A DNA stretch of 64,000 bases from Thecaphora thlaspeos (taxonomy: Eukaryota; Basidiomycota; Ustilaginomycetes; Urocystidales; Glomosporiaceae). The notes beneath the pieces are model-generated. The model was not told the origin of the DNA. It ran no database searches and worked only from the letters and a program-made list of their open reading frames with translations. The DNA lies in contig UWYS01000010.1 in NCBI GenBank assembly GCA_900291925.1, positions 62,001-126,000 on the forward strand, in the 5' to 3' direction. Made by a program: the position numbers and the translations under genes. Below, one piece after another: positions 31,241-43,232 of the stretch (positions are counted from its first letter, which is position 1; every line of letters starts with the position of its first letter).

Positions 31241-31876
31241 ATCTAGGGGAAACCGCGCCAGGGTACCGTTGATTTACGGTCTCCCTTGCCCTGTTGTTCC
31301 TGAACGGACCGTCGATTTGAAAACAGGTGACCCCCACGATTCAAATTCACCTCGAAAATGGCGTCGGTGGGAAGGTATCATCTTGCGTACGCGCCGTGGC
31401 CAGGCCAAGGCGACGCTGCGAGTCAGACCCTGCCCTTGGGCCGGCCTCCTGTGTGACAAAGGAGGTGACGACGGGCAAGGCAAAGGGAAAGCAGGCAGGG
31501 ATGTGTGTGTGCTGTGAGTGAGGTTACTCTCCGCCTATCTCTCGCCTTCGGGCCTTCGATCTGAGGGGCTGGTGCGGCCCTGCACGCTGATTTGTGTGCG
31601 TGCGTGGTGTTTTTCCCCGCTGGCCCAGATCCCCGCCCCCCCCAAAGCGTCCGTCACCTCGCCCTACCGTCTCGCCTCTCGCTGGATAAAGGCTAACCTC
31701 GCGATCCCGAACATTGATCGACAGCCCTTCCTTCCTTTCCCTCTTCCCTTTCCTCCATTAGCACTACACAGCCTCCGTCTCTTGCAACCCTCCCTTCCCT
31801 TTACCCTTAGACGCACATCGCACCACGCCAACCCGTCTCACCGCATACCCTTCACCCCTACGAGCATTCGCCCATC

Positions 31877-33202
31877 ATGTCTGCCAACGCTTACACAAAA
31901 AACGCCGGGCTCCTTGCCCACTACATGAACCTCGACCAGCGTGGTGAGTAGTAGTAGTAGCAGCAGCAGCAGCAGTAGCGACGGCAGCGGCGGAGGCGAC
32001 AGCGGCGGAGGCGGCATTCAGATTGCTGGCATTCTCAGCGATCACCTGCCCTTGCCTTATCGCCTTCGCGCCTCTCCGCTTCCATGCTTTCCACATTATT
32101 CGCTCCCCAGCTCTGTCCATCCCGCGCTCATTGCTGACATGTGTCGCTGCCTCTGTTTCTTTTCCCTCCTACTCCTTCCCTTCGCCCGCACCCCGCAGGC
32201 GTCATCCAGGCCGAGTACGTCTGGATTGACGGTGATGGCGAGGTCCGCTCCAAGTGCACCACGCTCGATGGGCCTGTCAAGTCGATCAAGGACCTCAAGG
32301 AGTGGAACTTTGACGGCTCCTCGACAAATCAGGCGCCCGGCGGCGACTCGGACATCTACCTCCGCCCCGTCTCCTACTACCCGGATCCTTTCCGCCTCGG
32401 CGACAACATCCTCGTCCTTGCCGAGTGCTACAACAACGACGGCACGCCCAACAAGGCCAACAACCGCTACGAGTGCAACAAGATCATGACCCAGTCGGCC
32501 GCCCACAAACCCTGGTTCGGCCTCGAGCAGGAATACTCGCTCTTCGACATGGACGAGCGACCCTACGGCTGGCCCAAGGGCGGCTTCCCGGGACCCCAGG
32601 GACCCTACTACTGCGGTGTCGGCGCGGGCAAGGTGTTCGCGCGCGACCTCGTCGAGGCGCACTACCGCGCCTGCCTGTTTGCCGGCGTCAAGATCTCGGG
32701 TATCAACGCCGAGGTGATGCCGTCGCAGTGGGAGTTCCAGGTCGGGCCGTGCGAAGGCATCGAGATGGGCGACCATCTCACCATGGCGCGCTACCTGCTC
32801 GTGCGCGTTGCCGAGGAGTGGGGCGTCAAGGTCTCGTTCCACCCCAAGGCGGTCCCCGGCGACTGGAACGGCGCCGGCTGCCACACCAACTACTCGACCG
32901 AGGAGATGCGCAAGGAGGGCGGCATGAAGGCCATCGAGGTGGCCATCGAGAAGCTCGGCCAGCGCCACCTCGAGCACATCGAGGTCTACGGTGCCGACAA
33001 CGACAAGCGCCTCACGGGCAAGCACGAGACACAGCACATTGGCGAGTTCAGCTCGGGAGTCGCCAACCGCGGCGCCTCGATCCGCATCCCGCGCCACGTT
33101 GCCGCGCAGGGCTACGGCTACCTCGAGGACCGCAGGCCCGCCTCGAACATCGACCCTTACCTCGTCACCGGCATCATCGCCAAGACGACCCTACTTCTCT
33201 AG
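31877..33202 (+). CDS. GLN1: Glutamine synthetase (eukaryotic type, GSII)
   Basis: Two exons, 31877-31943 and 32199-33202 (a Gly codon is split by the intron), give 356 residues, standard for fungal GS. It converts glutamate, ammonia and ATP to glutamine in the cytosol. The beta-grasp signature [20 protein letters not shown], the ATP-binding signature [20 protein letters not shown], the metal-binding [10 protein letters not shown] and [20 protein letters not shown], and [10 protein letters not shown] near the C terminus are all intact. The 255-base intron starts with GTAGTAG/CAGCAG repeats. The leader is strongly pyrimidine-rich, as in highly expressed fungal genes; regulation by nitrogen source is known for the family but no specific site is evident here. 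Confidence 0.97.
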
Positions 33203-33988
33203 ACGCTGCGACGCGCTTAGCGCACGACGACCAAGCGAGCCCGCCCACGCACGAGTGATCGCAGACGATGACGCCCGCATGTATTTCTCCAACCCTCCCT
33301 GCGATGTCTTGAATTGTTACATGTTCCCTCTTACGCCGTTCCTGCTTGACGAGAGAGGATTGCGATGGTGTCTGCGAAGGTGACCGTGCAGAGACGACTG
33401 ACGAAGCCCTTCCTCTCGAGGCTGCCGCGGCTGGCTGCCTTTGCACCACAGGGCGAAGTTGGATGGCTATGACCGAGTCGTCGCCGAGCATTGCCTTGTC
33501 TCGCGGCCTCGCTCGAGTCCCAAAGTGTAGGGAGTGCGGGCGCCTCGGAACGAGGGCAGGAGCCTGTTGAAGCCGTGAAGCCGTGATGAGTTTGGATGGC
33601 GAGGGCGGACGAGAGGTCGGGCCGCATCGAAGCCGAGATGGCCGCCTTGGCCGGCGCCCGATCTCTGAATGAGGAGGATGCACGTGTGGGGCACCCGATT
33701 GGAAGCATGTGGAGGTACGACGCGCAGGGACAAATCTTAGACTACGAAAGCGCTCTGGTCAGCAGCGGGGGGAGCTGGCCAGGAAGACCCTGAAAGCGGC
33801 GTCCCTCGTTCCCCCCTCATCGCTTCGTCCTCTCTACACCTTCACCACCAGCAAGCCATCGCAACAACCCGGTCGAGTCCATCTGTCCAACGCTTCCTTC
33901 TCCGTCACTTGGCGCTCCATCGTCTCGTCTCGTCTTGTCTCGTCTCGTCCCGTCGTCTCTCCTTGGACTCCATCGCAAAGCGCCGGCA
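33203..33988. other. Intergenic, 0.8 kb, with TCGTC microsatellite
   Basis: Between glutamine synthetase and the ABC1-type kinase gene. Includes a degenerate (TCGTC)n tract at about 33920-33956 close to the kinase start. No gene supported. Confidence 0.5.
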
Positions 33989-36919
33989 ATGCTTCGTCCT
34001 CCGATCCGCCTATCGCTGGCAGGATCTACTTATGCTCGTCAGCAGATACGGCCCTTCACCGGGCACAGCGCGCCATCACTTTCCTTTCTCCGTCCACCAA
34101 CGACGCTATGGATAAAGGGGACCGTGGGTGCGACCGGTCCGAGGCTCACCGCCTCCCACTGCTGCCGCCGTCTCGCTACGACGGCGGCCACACCCCCGCC
34201 GCCACCACCATCTCGCTCGCAGCTCGCGCCACCCCGACACGCTTCTACTCCAGGAGAGCAAAATCAGTATAGCAAGCCCAAGAGCAAGCTTAAGAGGCGG
34301 CGACTGGGCAAGACTCTCCTCCTCGGCGCGGCAGGAGCGGCGGCCTACGTTGTCGATGAAAAGGTCAACGCGAGGACGGCGCAGAGGAACCTCTTGACCG
34401 CCTGGACGGGTGTGCAGATCGCCCTCGACTACAAGTGAGCCAGCTCTCCGCTCCATACCGCTCTCTCACTTGATCAGACAGTGCTGACTTCTACCTTACT
34501 CGCTCGCTCTCTGCCTGCAGGTTCAACTTTGACAAGGACAGCCTCAAGAGCATCAACGCCCTGCACGAGAGGTGCGCAGAGAAGCTGATGTTTGTCTGCG
34601 AAAAGAACCAGGGACTGTGAGAAATGCTCCGCTAGCCCCTTATCCTGCCTTGAATCTAGCTCAACGACCCCCTGAGGCGATTGCTGACGACGCCAGATGT
34701 GCTGCCTCGACACCTGATCCCCAAAAGCTACGTCAAGCTCGGCCAAGCCATCGCGGCGCAGGCCGCCATCCTCCCAAAGCCGTACCACCAGCTCTCGAAG
34801 CTTTTCGACAACGCCGAGAAACTACCGTACGACGAGGTCCGGAAGGTTATCGTAACCGAGCTTGGTGCTGAGCCGGAAGAGGTGCGTGCTCGCAGATAAG
34901 CCTTTCCGCAGCTCTCGGCGGTGCCTGTATGCCCGTGAGATGCACGGGCCACGACTGACGCAAGATCACCCACCGTCTCTCCGTCCCTGCCGCGGTTTCG
35001 CACAGATCTTTGCCGCCTTCGACCGGACACCGGTTGCCGCCGCCTCGGTGGCACAGGTGCACCGAGCCCGCCTCAAACCGGCGCCGGGATCACCCGAGGG
35101 GACGCTGGGCCCCGAAGTGGCGGTCAAGGTGCAGCGCCCCAACATCCGAAAGTACGCAAAGTGGGACCTGTGGAGCTTCCGCATCTTCCTGGTGCTGTAT
35201 GAGCGCATATTTGAGCTTCCGCTCAGCTTTGCCGGGCAGTATATCAGCGACCAGATTGAGGTGAGTGCGTGCGGGATCACCCCGTGATTCCGTAGAGTCT
35301 CGTCAAGGCAGAGCGGACGAGGCTGACCACTGAGGCCTTCCTCCCTTCGCCGGCCGCTTGCTGTTTCGCAGCTCGAGACCCTGTTCCGGCATGAGCTAGA
35401 GAACTCGCAGAGGGCCAAAAAGGCCATCGAGAGCGATCCCGAGAAAATCGTCCGCAAAACGTGTTACGTCCCGTGAGTATTGAGCCCAGCTCCCTTCCTG
35501 TTTCTTCAGTATGCTGGGTTTGCCGCACTAACACCACGGCCCCTGCTTGCCTCTAACCGTGTTGCGCTGGACACGCTGCACAGTCAAATGTACGAGGACC
35601 TGTGTACGCAGCGTGTGTTGGTGATGGAGTGGATCGAGGGTGCCTGTCGGATGACGGACCGCAAGCGTCTCGAGGACGAGATGGGTCTCAGCGTCAAAGG
35701 GGTCGCCCGGAGCGTGTGCGAGGCCTTCTCCTCGCAGATCTTCCAGCACGGCTTCGTCCAAGCCGATGGACATCCGTCGTAAGTTGTCTTCCGCCGTCTC
35801 CTCCGCTTCTTCTTTCGTGTCATCCTGTCACGCTTGCTGAGTCTTGCGGAACGCTTTTCCTTGCTTGCGACGCGAAAACAGCAACGTCCTGGTCCGGAAG
35901 CACCCAAACGGCAAGAGAGGACAGCACCAGATTGTGCTGATCGATCATGGCCTGTACGTCGAGCTGAGTGAAGACTTTCGCAAGAAGTACGCTCAGCTTT
36001 GGAAGGCTATCTTTACGCTCGACCTCAAGACGCTCGACGACATTACGCGCAGCTGGGGAATGGGAGAAGAGGCATCAGAGCTGTTCGCCGTAAGTTGCCT
36101 CCCTTCCGATCCTCCTTCCATCGAGCGACATGCGAGAGGTGGGACGTTGTTGACAGAATGACATCTGAATGGGTACGTGGTGAATGGACAGTCGGCAACA
36201 TTGCTTCGACCCTGGAGCAAGCCTGAAAAGGACGGCGAGAAGAAACCAGGCGCCCACGCACACAAGACCGACCTAGAGCTGCAGAGGGAGATGAAGGAGA
36301 AGCTCAAGAACTTCTTGGTACGTCGTAAGCCGGCTCGAGCGCCTTTTGGCACGTATGGAGACCTCAACAAGCTGACAGCGCTCGCCGGTCGTTTACACGT
36401 GGTCCTTGCAGGTGCACGTCGAGTTGCTTCCCAAGGAACTCATCTTTGTTGGTCGATCGATGCGAATCATCCAAGCCGCCAACCAACAACTTGGCTCCCC
36501 CGTCAACCGATTGAACATCATGGCCAACGTACGTCGCCCCTTTTCCGCTCCTTCCTTGACCTTGTCTCGTCATTCGTGTTCATCTGACACGGTCCTCTCT
36601 TCATTCCCCTCTCGATCAACAGAACGCAGCAGCAGCCCTAATCTCACCACGCACACCCTCACTCTACCGAGTGATCCGACCAATCTCCACGCACCCTTCT
36701 TCTCTACTCACCGCGCGTTTCCGAGAATGGATGGTGGATCGTCTTTCGTACATCAAATTCCGAAGTGCCCTCTTCCTTCTGGACATGGCGTTTTGGACGA
36801 GCGGGTTGAGGTATTGGATGATATACTTTTTCAGACATCCCATCAAGACGGTCAGAGGAGAGACGAAACAAAATAGGTTCGAAGATGATCTAGAGAGACA
36901 AATGAGAAAGATGGCGTGA
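33989..36919 (+). CDS. ABC1/ADCK1-type atypical kinase, mitochondrial (MCP2-like)
   Basis: Ten exons: 33989-34434, 34521-34616, 34728-34881, 35006-35260, 35372-35472, 35584-35778, 35882-36089, 36192-36317, 36412-36528 and 36623-36919; phases agree throughout, total 664 residues. The N terminus (MLRPPIRLSLAGSTYARQQI) is an Arg-rich amphipathic presequence and a hydrophobic segment follows (TLLLGAAGAAAYVV). UbiB-family kinase motifs: the KxGQ signature GLYVKLGQAIAAQA, the Ala-rich nucleotide loop TPVAAASVAQVH, the catalytic-Lys strand VAVKVQRPNI, ADGHPSNVLVRK and the metal-binding LIDHGLYVEL, where DHGLY marks the ADCK1 branch. The yeast relative Mcp2 is a mitochondrial inner-membrane protein tied to lipid homeostasis; the same role here is inference. 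Exon 3 uses an unusual AAAAG acceptor at 34727. Confidence 0.92.
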
Positions 36920-37198
36920 GTAGCGCGATAAAGTTGCAAGAGACGAGGAGAGATGGATACAGAGGAGGTGCGAGACGTAGTTGACGAATCTTGGTTTACG
37001 CTTTTGCCACTCTACCTCTTTGAGATCATGCAGCAAAGATGAATTCGGTGTCGAGTTGGATGAAGGTGCTTTCCTCGGTTAAATCCCTCTTTCCCTTTCT
37101 TCCTGATCTGTTTTCAAGACGATGCAGATTGTGTTATTTTTCTGATCCCATTCTGTAAACGTATTCTCCTCTCCCTTCAACATGCTTGCGAGCAGCGT

Positions 37199-38564
37199 TT
37201 ACTGCGTGCCGGACCAAACGCCTTGAGATTGCAACTTGTCCGCGGGGATCTGGATGTTGTGAAGAGCCTCGAAGACGCTCTTGCCGGCCCAGAGTTCGAG
37301 TTTGTGGCATTCTTGCGGAGAGATAAAGGCCGAGTTTGTTCGGTTGGCAAAGATCATCTGGACGGCACCGGTGCGGATGCGACCGGTATGCGGAGAGGTG
37401 CCTGCGTCGAGCGCTGCGTTGGCTGAGACGGCGAGAGAGTTGAGGACGAATGTTTCCATCTGTCCAAGGTCAAGGGTGACGCAGCACAGTGCGGAGGAGG
37501 AGCAAGGAGGGGAAGGTGTCAGTGCGTCGAAGGATGGGATGGAGCAGGGTGAAACAAGATGGCGCGGGCAAAGAAGGCGGACGGGGACGCACCTCCAACG
37601 TCGAGAGCTGAGGGTATCGCTTCTGGACCTTTTCAATGAGGTCCTCGTTGGCGTCGAAGAAGGTAGGGTCGGTCCTACCCTGCGATCCGTAGAAGGTATC
37701 TGCGCTAGCGTTGAAGATGTCACCTACGGCCTTGACGTCGTCTCCGTTGAATAAATCCTGTTTCGCCTTTGGTTGGTTGGCCTGGAGGGCGGCGAGGAGG
37801 TGGTCGTGCACGTCGGCGTCGCAGTCGAGCGGCCTGGTGACGGTGTACGGCTGGATATCGCCGCTGGAACGCTGCTGGTCGGTCGTGTCCGGGTGGAAGT
37901 AGTCGTAGTTGCGCGAAATGCCGATCGAGGAGCGCGGGACGACGACGGTGCCGAGACCGTGTGAGGCGTTGAGCGAGCCGCAGGAACCCAGACGCACAAC
38001 GACTAGCTCGCCCTCGACGACGGCGCGGCTCTCGCGGAGGAAGAAGTCCTGGACGGGAGGGGGCAAGGGTGTCGGTGGATACGGCGGTGTCAGTGTGAGT
38101 GCGGGGGTGGGCGTTGTGCTTTGCCTTGCCAGTGGGACGTGCGGAGTAGTGCGGGAAGGCCGCTAAGACTGACTGCGTTTGCGAAGCCCATGTTGGCGGA
38201 TACGACGCTTATCGGCGTTCCCTTGTAGGTGCCGGTGAGTGTGAGCTGCGTTGGGAGATGAGCAGAAGGATCGTGGAAGAGGGAGAAGGAGGAGGGGAGG
38301 GAGAGAGGGTGACGGATCGAGGTGAGCGTCACGACGGCGACACGAGACGACGAGCGGGGGGTTAAAGATGCGTACAAAGTTGCGCTGGGAGTGTACCTCT
38401 TGGAGCGGCTTGCCGCCGTCGAAACACTGGGCGATGCGCCTTGCTCTGACGGTGTCGCCGACGGTGATGATGCGGTTGGCGACCTGGCCGCTGCGTGTGG
38501 CGACGTGGTAGGTGCGCCCCTGCGAGTCCTGGGGGAAGTTTGCGTTGTGGAGGACTTGTTTCAT
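37199..38564 (-). CDS. Uridine phosphorylase-like enzyme (PNP/UDP family)
   Basis: Four exons: 38376-38564, 38174-38245, 37593-38048 and 37199-37459, all phase 0, total 325 residues. Exon 1 gives NANFPQDSQGRTYHVATRSG and NRIITVGDTVRARRIAQCFD, the phosphate-binding GD...R region; exon 2 carries TGTYKGTPISVVSANMGFAN; exon 3 VVRLGSCGSLNASHGLGTVV; and the junction of exons 3 and 4 rebuilds LEMETFVLNSLA, the EMETF ribose-binding signature of this fold. Family members cleave nucleosides with phosphate to base and ribose-1-phosphate in salvage. Uridine is the best guess from the overall layout, but purine substrates are not excluded. The second intron uses a GTCAGT donor. The gene is divergent to valyl-tRNA synthetase. 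Confidence 0.88.
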
Positions 38565-39046
38565 GGTGGTGCGGGGATGTTGGGTGGGATTGGTAGGGAG
38601 GATGTGTGGGGAAGCTTGAAGGCGGAGGAAAGAAGAGGAAGAGCGGAGGGAGGCGGGGTAGAAATAGGATGCAAGGATGCGGTGGGTGCGGAGAAGGGTC
38701 CTTCGGAGACACGGCTGCCGACGGGCGTGTGAGGGCGCACGCGCCTTTGCTCGGACATGGCCGAGCAGCAGCGGCAACCAGCGCCTGGTGGAGGCGTGCT
38801 TGTGTCGGCCGAAAGAATACGAATGGACGGAGCAGCCCAACAAAATTCTGGTTGCAAGGCAAGGCGCCTCTCTCGCCCGCGCCCTGGCCCTGGCCCTGCC
38901 CCCCTCTCTCTCGCCCTCTCTCTTTCTCTGACTCGACTTCAGCGCACCTACCTCGTCCCTCCTCCCACGACCAGCCCACTCGACGCAACCCTCCCTTTTC
39001 CCCTCACCTCGCACGCAGCGCTGCTCCCCCCCTTTGGCCCTCTTGC
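38565..39046. promoter_or_regulatory. Divergent promoter region, uridine phosphorylase / valyl-tRNA synthetase
   Basis: About 480 bases between the phosphorylase ATG and the first in-frame ATG of valyl-tRNA synthetase. A CT-rich leader (38880-38935) precedes the latter. The frame is open here too but proline-rich and not conserved in character. Confidence 0.45.
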
Positions 39047-39199
39047 ATGCTCGTCGGTCGTCGTCTCCCTGCCATCCTACCACACTTCCTCACCGCTCCA
39101 CCAACCCGCACCGCCGCCGCCACTCTCTGGCAACCACACTTTGCACGTCCCCACTCGCCCGCAACGCCAACCGCCACCGCCCGCACACATATCCGCACC

Positions 39200-39232
39200 A
39201 TGTCCGCCACATCCTCCCCCGCCGCTTCCGCC

Positions 39233-39267
<35 letters not shown>

Positions 39268-42200
39268 ACAGACACAGACACAGACACAGGACCACGCACC
39301 CCCCGCCGATGCCCCCCTCGGCCCCGACGGTCAGCCCATGACAAAGTCCGCTCAGAAAAAGGCCGCAAAGCTTGCCGAAAAGGCCGCAAAGCAGGCCGCA
39401 AAGGACGCCCTCAAGGCCGACAAGCCAAACGCCGCCGCCGACCCAAACGCCCCCAAAAAGAAAAAGGTCAAGAAGGAGGTCACGCAGGAGCCCCAGTGGC
39501 TCAACAACACCAAGCCCGGCGACAAAAAGGACCTCTCCCAGCCAATGCAGAACGGCTACAACCCGCAGCACGTAGAGCAGTCCTGGTTCCAGTGGTGGGA
39601 GAAGCAGCAACTCTATCGCCCCGCCGAGCCCACCGAGTCCGACCCCTACCACCCCACCAACACCTTCGTCGTCCCCGCACCGCCCCCAAACGTCACCGGT
39701 TCGCTCCACATCGGTCACGCGCTCACCATCTCCATCCAGGACACGCTCGTCCGCTGGTACAGGATGAAGGGCTTCCGCGTCCTCTTCAACCCCGGCTACG
39801 ACCACGCCGGCATCGCCACACAGAGCGTCGTAGAGAAGCGCATCGTCAAGCTCGAGGGCAAGACGCGCTACGACTACGGCCGCGAGGCCTTCCTCGAAAA
39901 GGTCTTTGAGTGGAAGGACGAGTACCAAGACCGCATCGCCAACCAGATGCGCCGCCTCGGCGCCAGCTACGACTTCAGCCGCGAGGCATTCACCATGGAC
40001 CAGGCGCGCTCCAAGGCCGTCACAGAGGCCTTCTGCCGCCTCCACGACGACGGCATCATCTACCGCGCCAACCGCCTGGTCAACTGGTGCGTCAAGCTCA
40101 ACACCACCCTCTCCAACCTCGAGGTGGACCAGAAGCAGCTCAACGGCCGCACCTTGATCAACGTCCCCGGCTACCCGCAAAACGAGCGCGTCGAGTTCGG
40201 CGTCATCGTCTCCTTCGCCTACCAGATCGAGGGGTCCGACGAAAAGATCGTCGTCGCCACCACCCGTCCGGAGACGATGCTCGGCGACACCGCCGTCGCC
40301 GTCCATCCCAACGACGAGCGCTACCAGCACCTCCACGGCAAGACGCTTGTCCACCCCTTCGTCCCCGGTCGCAGGATCCCCATCGTCGCCGACTCCGTCG
40401 TTGTCGACATTGAGTTCGGCACGGGCGCCGTCAAGATCACACCCGCCCACGACCCCAACGACTACGAGGTCGGCGTCCGCCACAAGCTCGAGTTCATCAA
40501 CATCCTCAACGACGACGGAACGCTCAACGAGAATGCCGGCACTCGGTTCCAGGGGATGAAGCGCTTCCACGCCCGCCGCGCCGTCGTCGACGCGCTCAAG
40601 GAAAAGGGCCTTTACGTCGAGACAAAGGACAACCCCATGACGGTCCCCATCTGCAGCCGCTCGGGCGACGTCATCGAGCCCATCATGAAGCCGCAGTGGT
40701 GGGTCAACTGCAAGCCGCTCGCCGCCGCCGTCGTCGAACGCGTCCGGGCGGGCGAGATGACCATCGTCCCCGCCCAGAGCGAGCGCGAGTTCTACCGATG
40801 GATGGAAAACATCCAGGACTGGTGCATCAGCCGCCAGCTGTGGTGGGGCCACCGCTGCCCCGCCTACTTTGTCAACATCGAGGGCAAGCAGCAGGACCGC
40901 AACGACGCGAGCCCGTGGGTCGTCGGCCGCACCGCCGAAGAGGCCCAGGCACGCGCCGAGAAGCTCGCCGACGGCGCCAAGTTCACCGTCGAGCAGGACG
41001 AAGACGTCCTCGACACGTGGTTCTCGTCTGGTCTCTGGCCCTTCTCGATCATGGGCTGGCCCGACAAGACCGACGACCTCAAGCACTTCTACCCGTCGTC
41101 GTTGCTCGAGACGGGCTGGGACATCCTCTTCTTCTGGGTCGCGCGCATGACAATGCTCGGCGTCTACCTGACCGGCTCGGTCCCCTTCAAGGAGGTCTTC
41201 TGCCACGCCATGGTGCGCGACGCTCACGGCCGCAAGATGAGCAAGTCGCTCGGCAACGTTATCGACCCGCTAGACGTCATCGAGGGCATCGCACTCGAGG
41301 GGCTGCAGGAGAAGCTGCGCGAGGGCAACCTCGACGAAAAGGAGATCCAGAAGGCCGCGCTCGGACAGAAGAAGGACTTCCCCAAGGGCATCCCGCAGTG
41401 CGGGACCGACGCGCTGCGCTTCGCGCTGTGCGCCTACACATCGGCGGGACGCGACATCAACCTCGACATCCTGCGCGTCGAGGGCTACCGCAAGTTCTGC
41501 AACAAGCTCTGGAACGCGACCAAGTTTGCCCTGATGAAGCTCGAGGGCGGCTTCCAGCCGTCGTCGAGCGAGCTGCCGTCGGGCGACGAGAGCCTGGTGG
41601 AAAAGTGGATCTTGCACAAGCTCAACCGCGCCGCCACCGATATCAACAGTCAGCTCGCGGAGCGCAACTTTATGGCCGCGACGACGACGATCTACAACTT
41701 CTGGTTGTACGAGCTGTGCGACGTCTACATCGAGGCGATCAAGCCCGTGACCGACGCGAGCTCGACGGACGAGCGGGCGCGCGCCTTGGCGCAGAACACG
41801 CTCTACACGTGCCTTGACGCCGGGCTCAAGCTGCTCCACCCGTTCATGCCCTTTGTGACCGAGGAGTTGTGGCAGCGCCTTCCCAAGCGGGCCAACGAGA
41901 AGGCCGAGTCGATCTCGCTCGCCGCGTACCCGCAGGCCGTGGCGGAGCGCGACGATGCCAAGGCCGAGGCTGCGTTCGACGACGTCTTTTCCGCCGTCCG
42001 GGCCGTGCGCGGCATCGCATCGGACTACGGCCTGCTCTCGAAGGTGCAGGTGTACCTGGAGTCGTCGGAGGCCTCGCAGACCGACATTCTCCGATCGCAG
42101 TCCGACGTCGTAATGACGCTCGTCAAGGGCTGCCAAAGCGTCGAGGTGACGTCCGACGCCTCTTCGATCCCGGCGGGCTGTGCGGTCAGCTCGATCCGAC

Positions 42201-42451
42201 CCAGCCTCAACGCCCACATCATGCTGCGCGGGCTGGTCAACATCGAGCTGGAACTGTCCAAGCTGGGCAAGAAGCTCGAGATCAACCGACAGGCTATCGA
42301 CAAGGCCGAGGCGCCCATGAAGAAGGAGGCAGAGTGGGCAAAGGCTCCCGAAGAGGTGAGGAGGCAGACGGATGAGAGGATCGAGGCGCTCAAGGCGGAG
42401 AGGGAGGCGATGGAGGCGGCAAAGAAGCAGTTTGAGAGCATCAAGGAGTAG
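39200..42451 (+). CDS. VAS1: Valyl-tRNA synthetase (class I), probably dual-targeted
   Basis: Intronless. From ATG 39200 it encodes 1083 residues: a Gln-run and Lys/Ala-rich eukaryotic N-terminal extension, then the class I catalytic core with PPPNVTGSLHIGHALT (HIGH at residues 170-173), the editing domain (VVATTRPETMLGDTAVAVHP), the WCISRQLWWGHRCPAYF block, KMSKS at 679-683 (GRKMSKSLGNVIDPLDV), the anticodon-binding helical domain and a C-terminal coiled coil (LVNIELELSKLGKKLEINRQ). It charges tRNA-Val and hydrolyses mischarged Thr-tRNA. A second in-frame ATG at 39047 would add 51 residues rich in Arg, Ala and Leu with no acidic residue, a good mitochondrial presequence. As in yeast VAS1, two start codons probably give cytosolic and mitochondrial forms. 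Confidence 0.96.
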
Positions 42452-43232
42452 AGTAGAGTTGAGTAGAGCCTCGGGGGACGGGTTGGGATCGAGTAGAAAT
42501 TTTGGCAAGGCCGAGCGAATGAGGTACGCGTTCCGTGTCCAAAGACGTCGTAGCGCCCGTCGACGCAGCATCTTTCGCGTGCTATCGGTGTATCTCTGTG
42601 AAACGTGTGATATTGACAACGTCTATGCAGCTGCATCTGCTGCGAGGCGGAGGGCTTGTTGGACTCGGGGTGACTTTTCGAACGACGTCGTGCCAAGCTT
42701 TCAAGAAGGGTCCGATCTAGTGTCGACAAAAGCGACGAGGCAAGGCCGCTCGCTCAGAGGTCCATTCGCGAGATGGTACGGGAATGGAGCGCGAGCTTCG
42801 TTGGAAGTGCACAAAGCAAAGACGTATGTCCGTACACGGCAGGGTCGATGAAACTGTCAACTTTTGCTTGCTGAAGAGGATCATCGAGAGGACTTGCATG
42901 CTATTACCACGACGTGGGAGATGCTTCAAAGACGTCAGAAAAGTCATGTGTCGCTCGTCGCTGCGTGAGGGTTGGGCGACGATGAGGATCGAAGCCAGCT
43001 CATAATATCGGTCGTGAACCCAGATTGAGGAGATGACGTAGCATTCAGAGAAATACGATGACAGGGAAGTGTATACCAAGCAGCTGGGAACAAAAAGATA
43101 CCGGAGAGCGAGAGATAGAGAGACTACATGAAACATGCCTAACGACGCTTGAGAGGGTTACAAAACATGGCGCGTGTTCGTAAAATGAGATTTCGTAAGA
43201 AGTCGGCAAAGGGGGAAACAACGAAGAACAAT
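42452..43232. other. Intergenic between convergent genes
   Basis: 780 bases of 3' flanks of valyl-tRNA synthetase and the MFS gene; no gene seen. Confidence 0.5.

Larger units (their letters stand above)
27782..31876. other. Gene-poor stretch, 4.1 kb, no supported gene
   Basis: No frame here shows a recognisable domain. Contents: a minus-strand frame 28139-28666 with a short hydrophobic segment in a neighbouring frame (VTVLVINALYFLRW) but no workable exon chain; a perfect 14-bp hairpin (29157-29190); GAT/ATT repeats near 29203-29228; CGCTCT/TGCTCT repeats near 30219-30256; and a 7-base minisatellite (31182-31240). Pyrimidine-rich sequence from about 31700 is the leader of glutamine synthetase. 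Confidence 0.5.

Noticed and set aside
32096..33097. 333-codon minus-strand frame
   Set aside because: Antisense shadow of glutamine synthetase.
39077..41227. 716-codon minus-strand frame
   Set aside because: Antisense shadow of valyl-tRNA synthetase; composition (Val/Asp/Leu-rich) is what GC-rich codon bias yields on the opposite strand.
41270..42619. 449-codon minus-strand frame
   Set aside because: Antisense shadow of the 3' half of valyl-tRNA synthetase.
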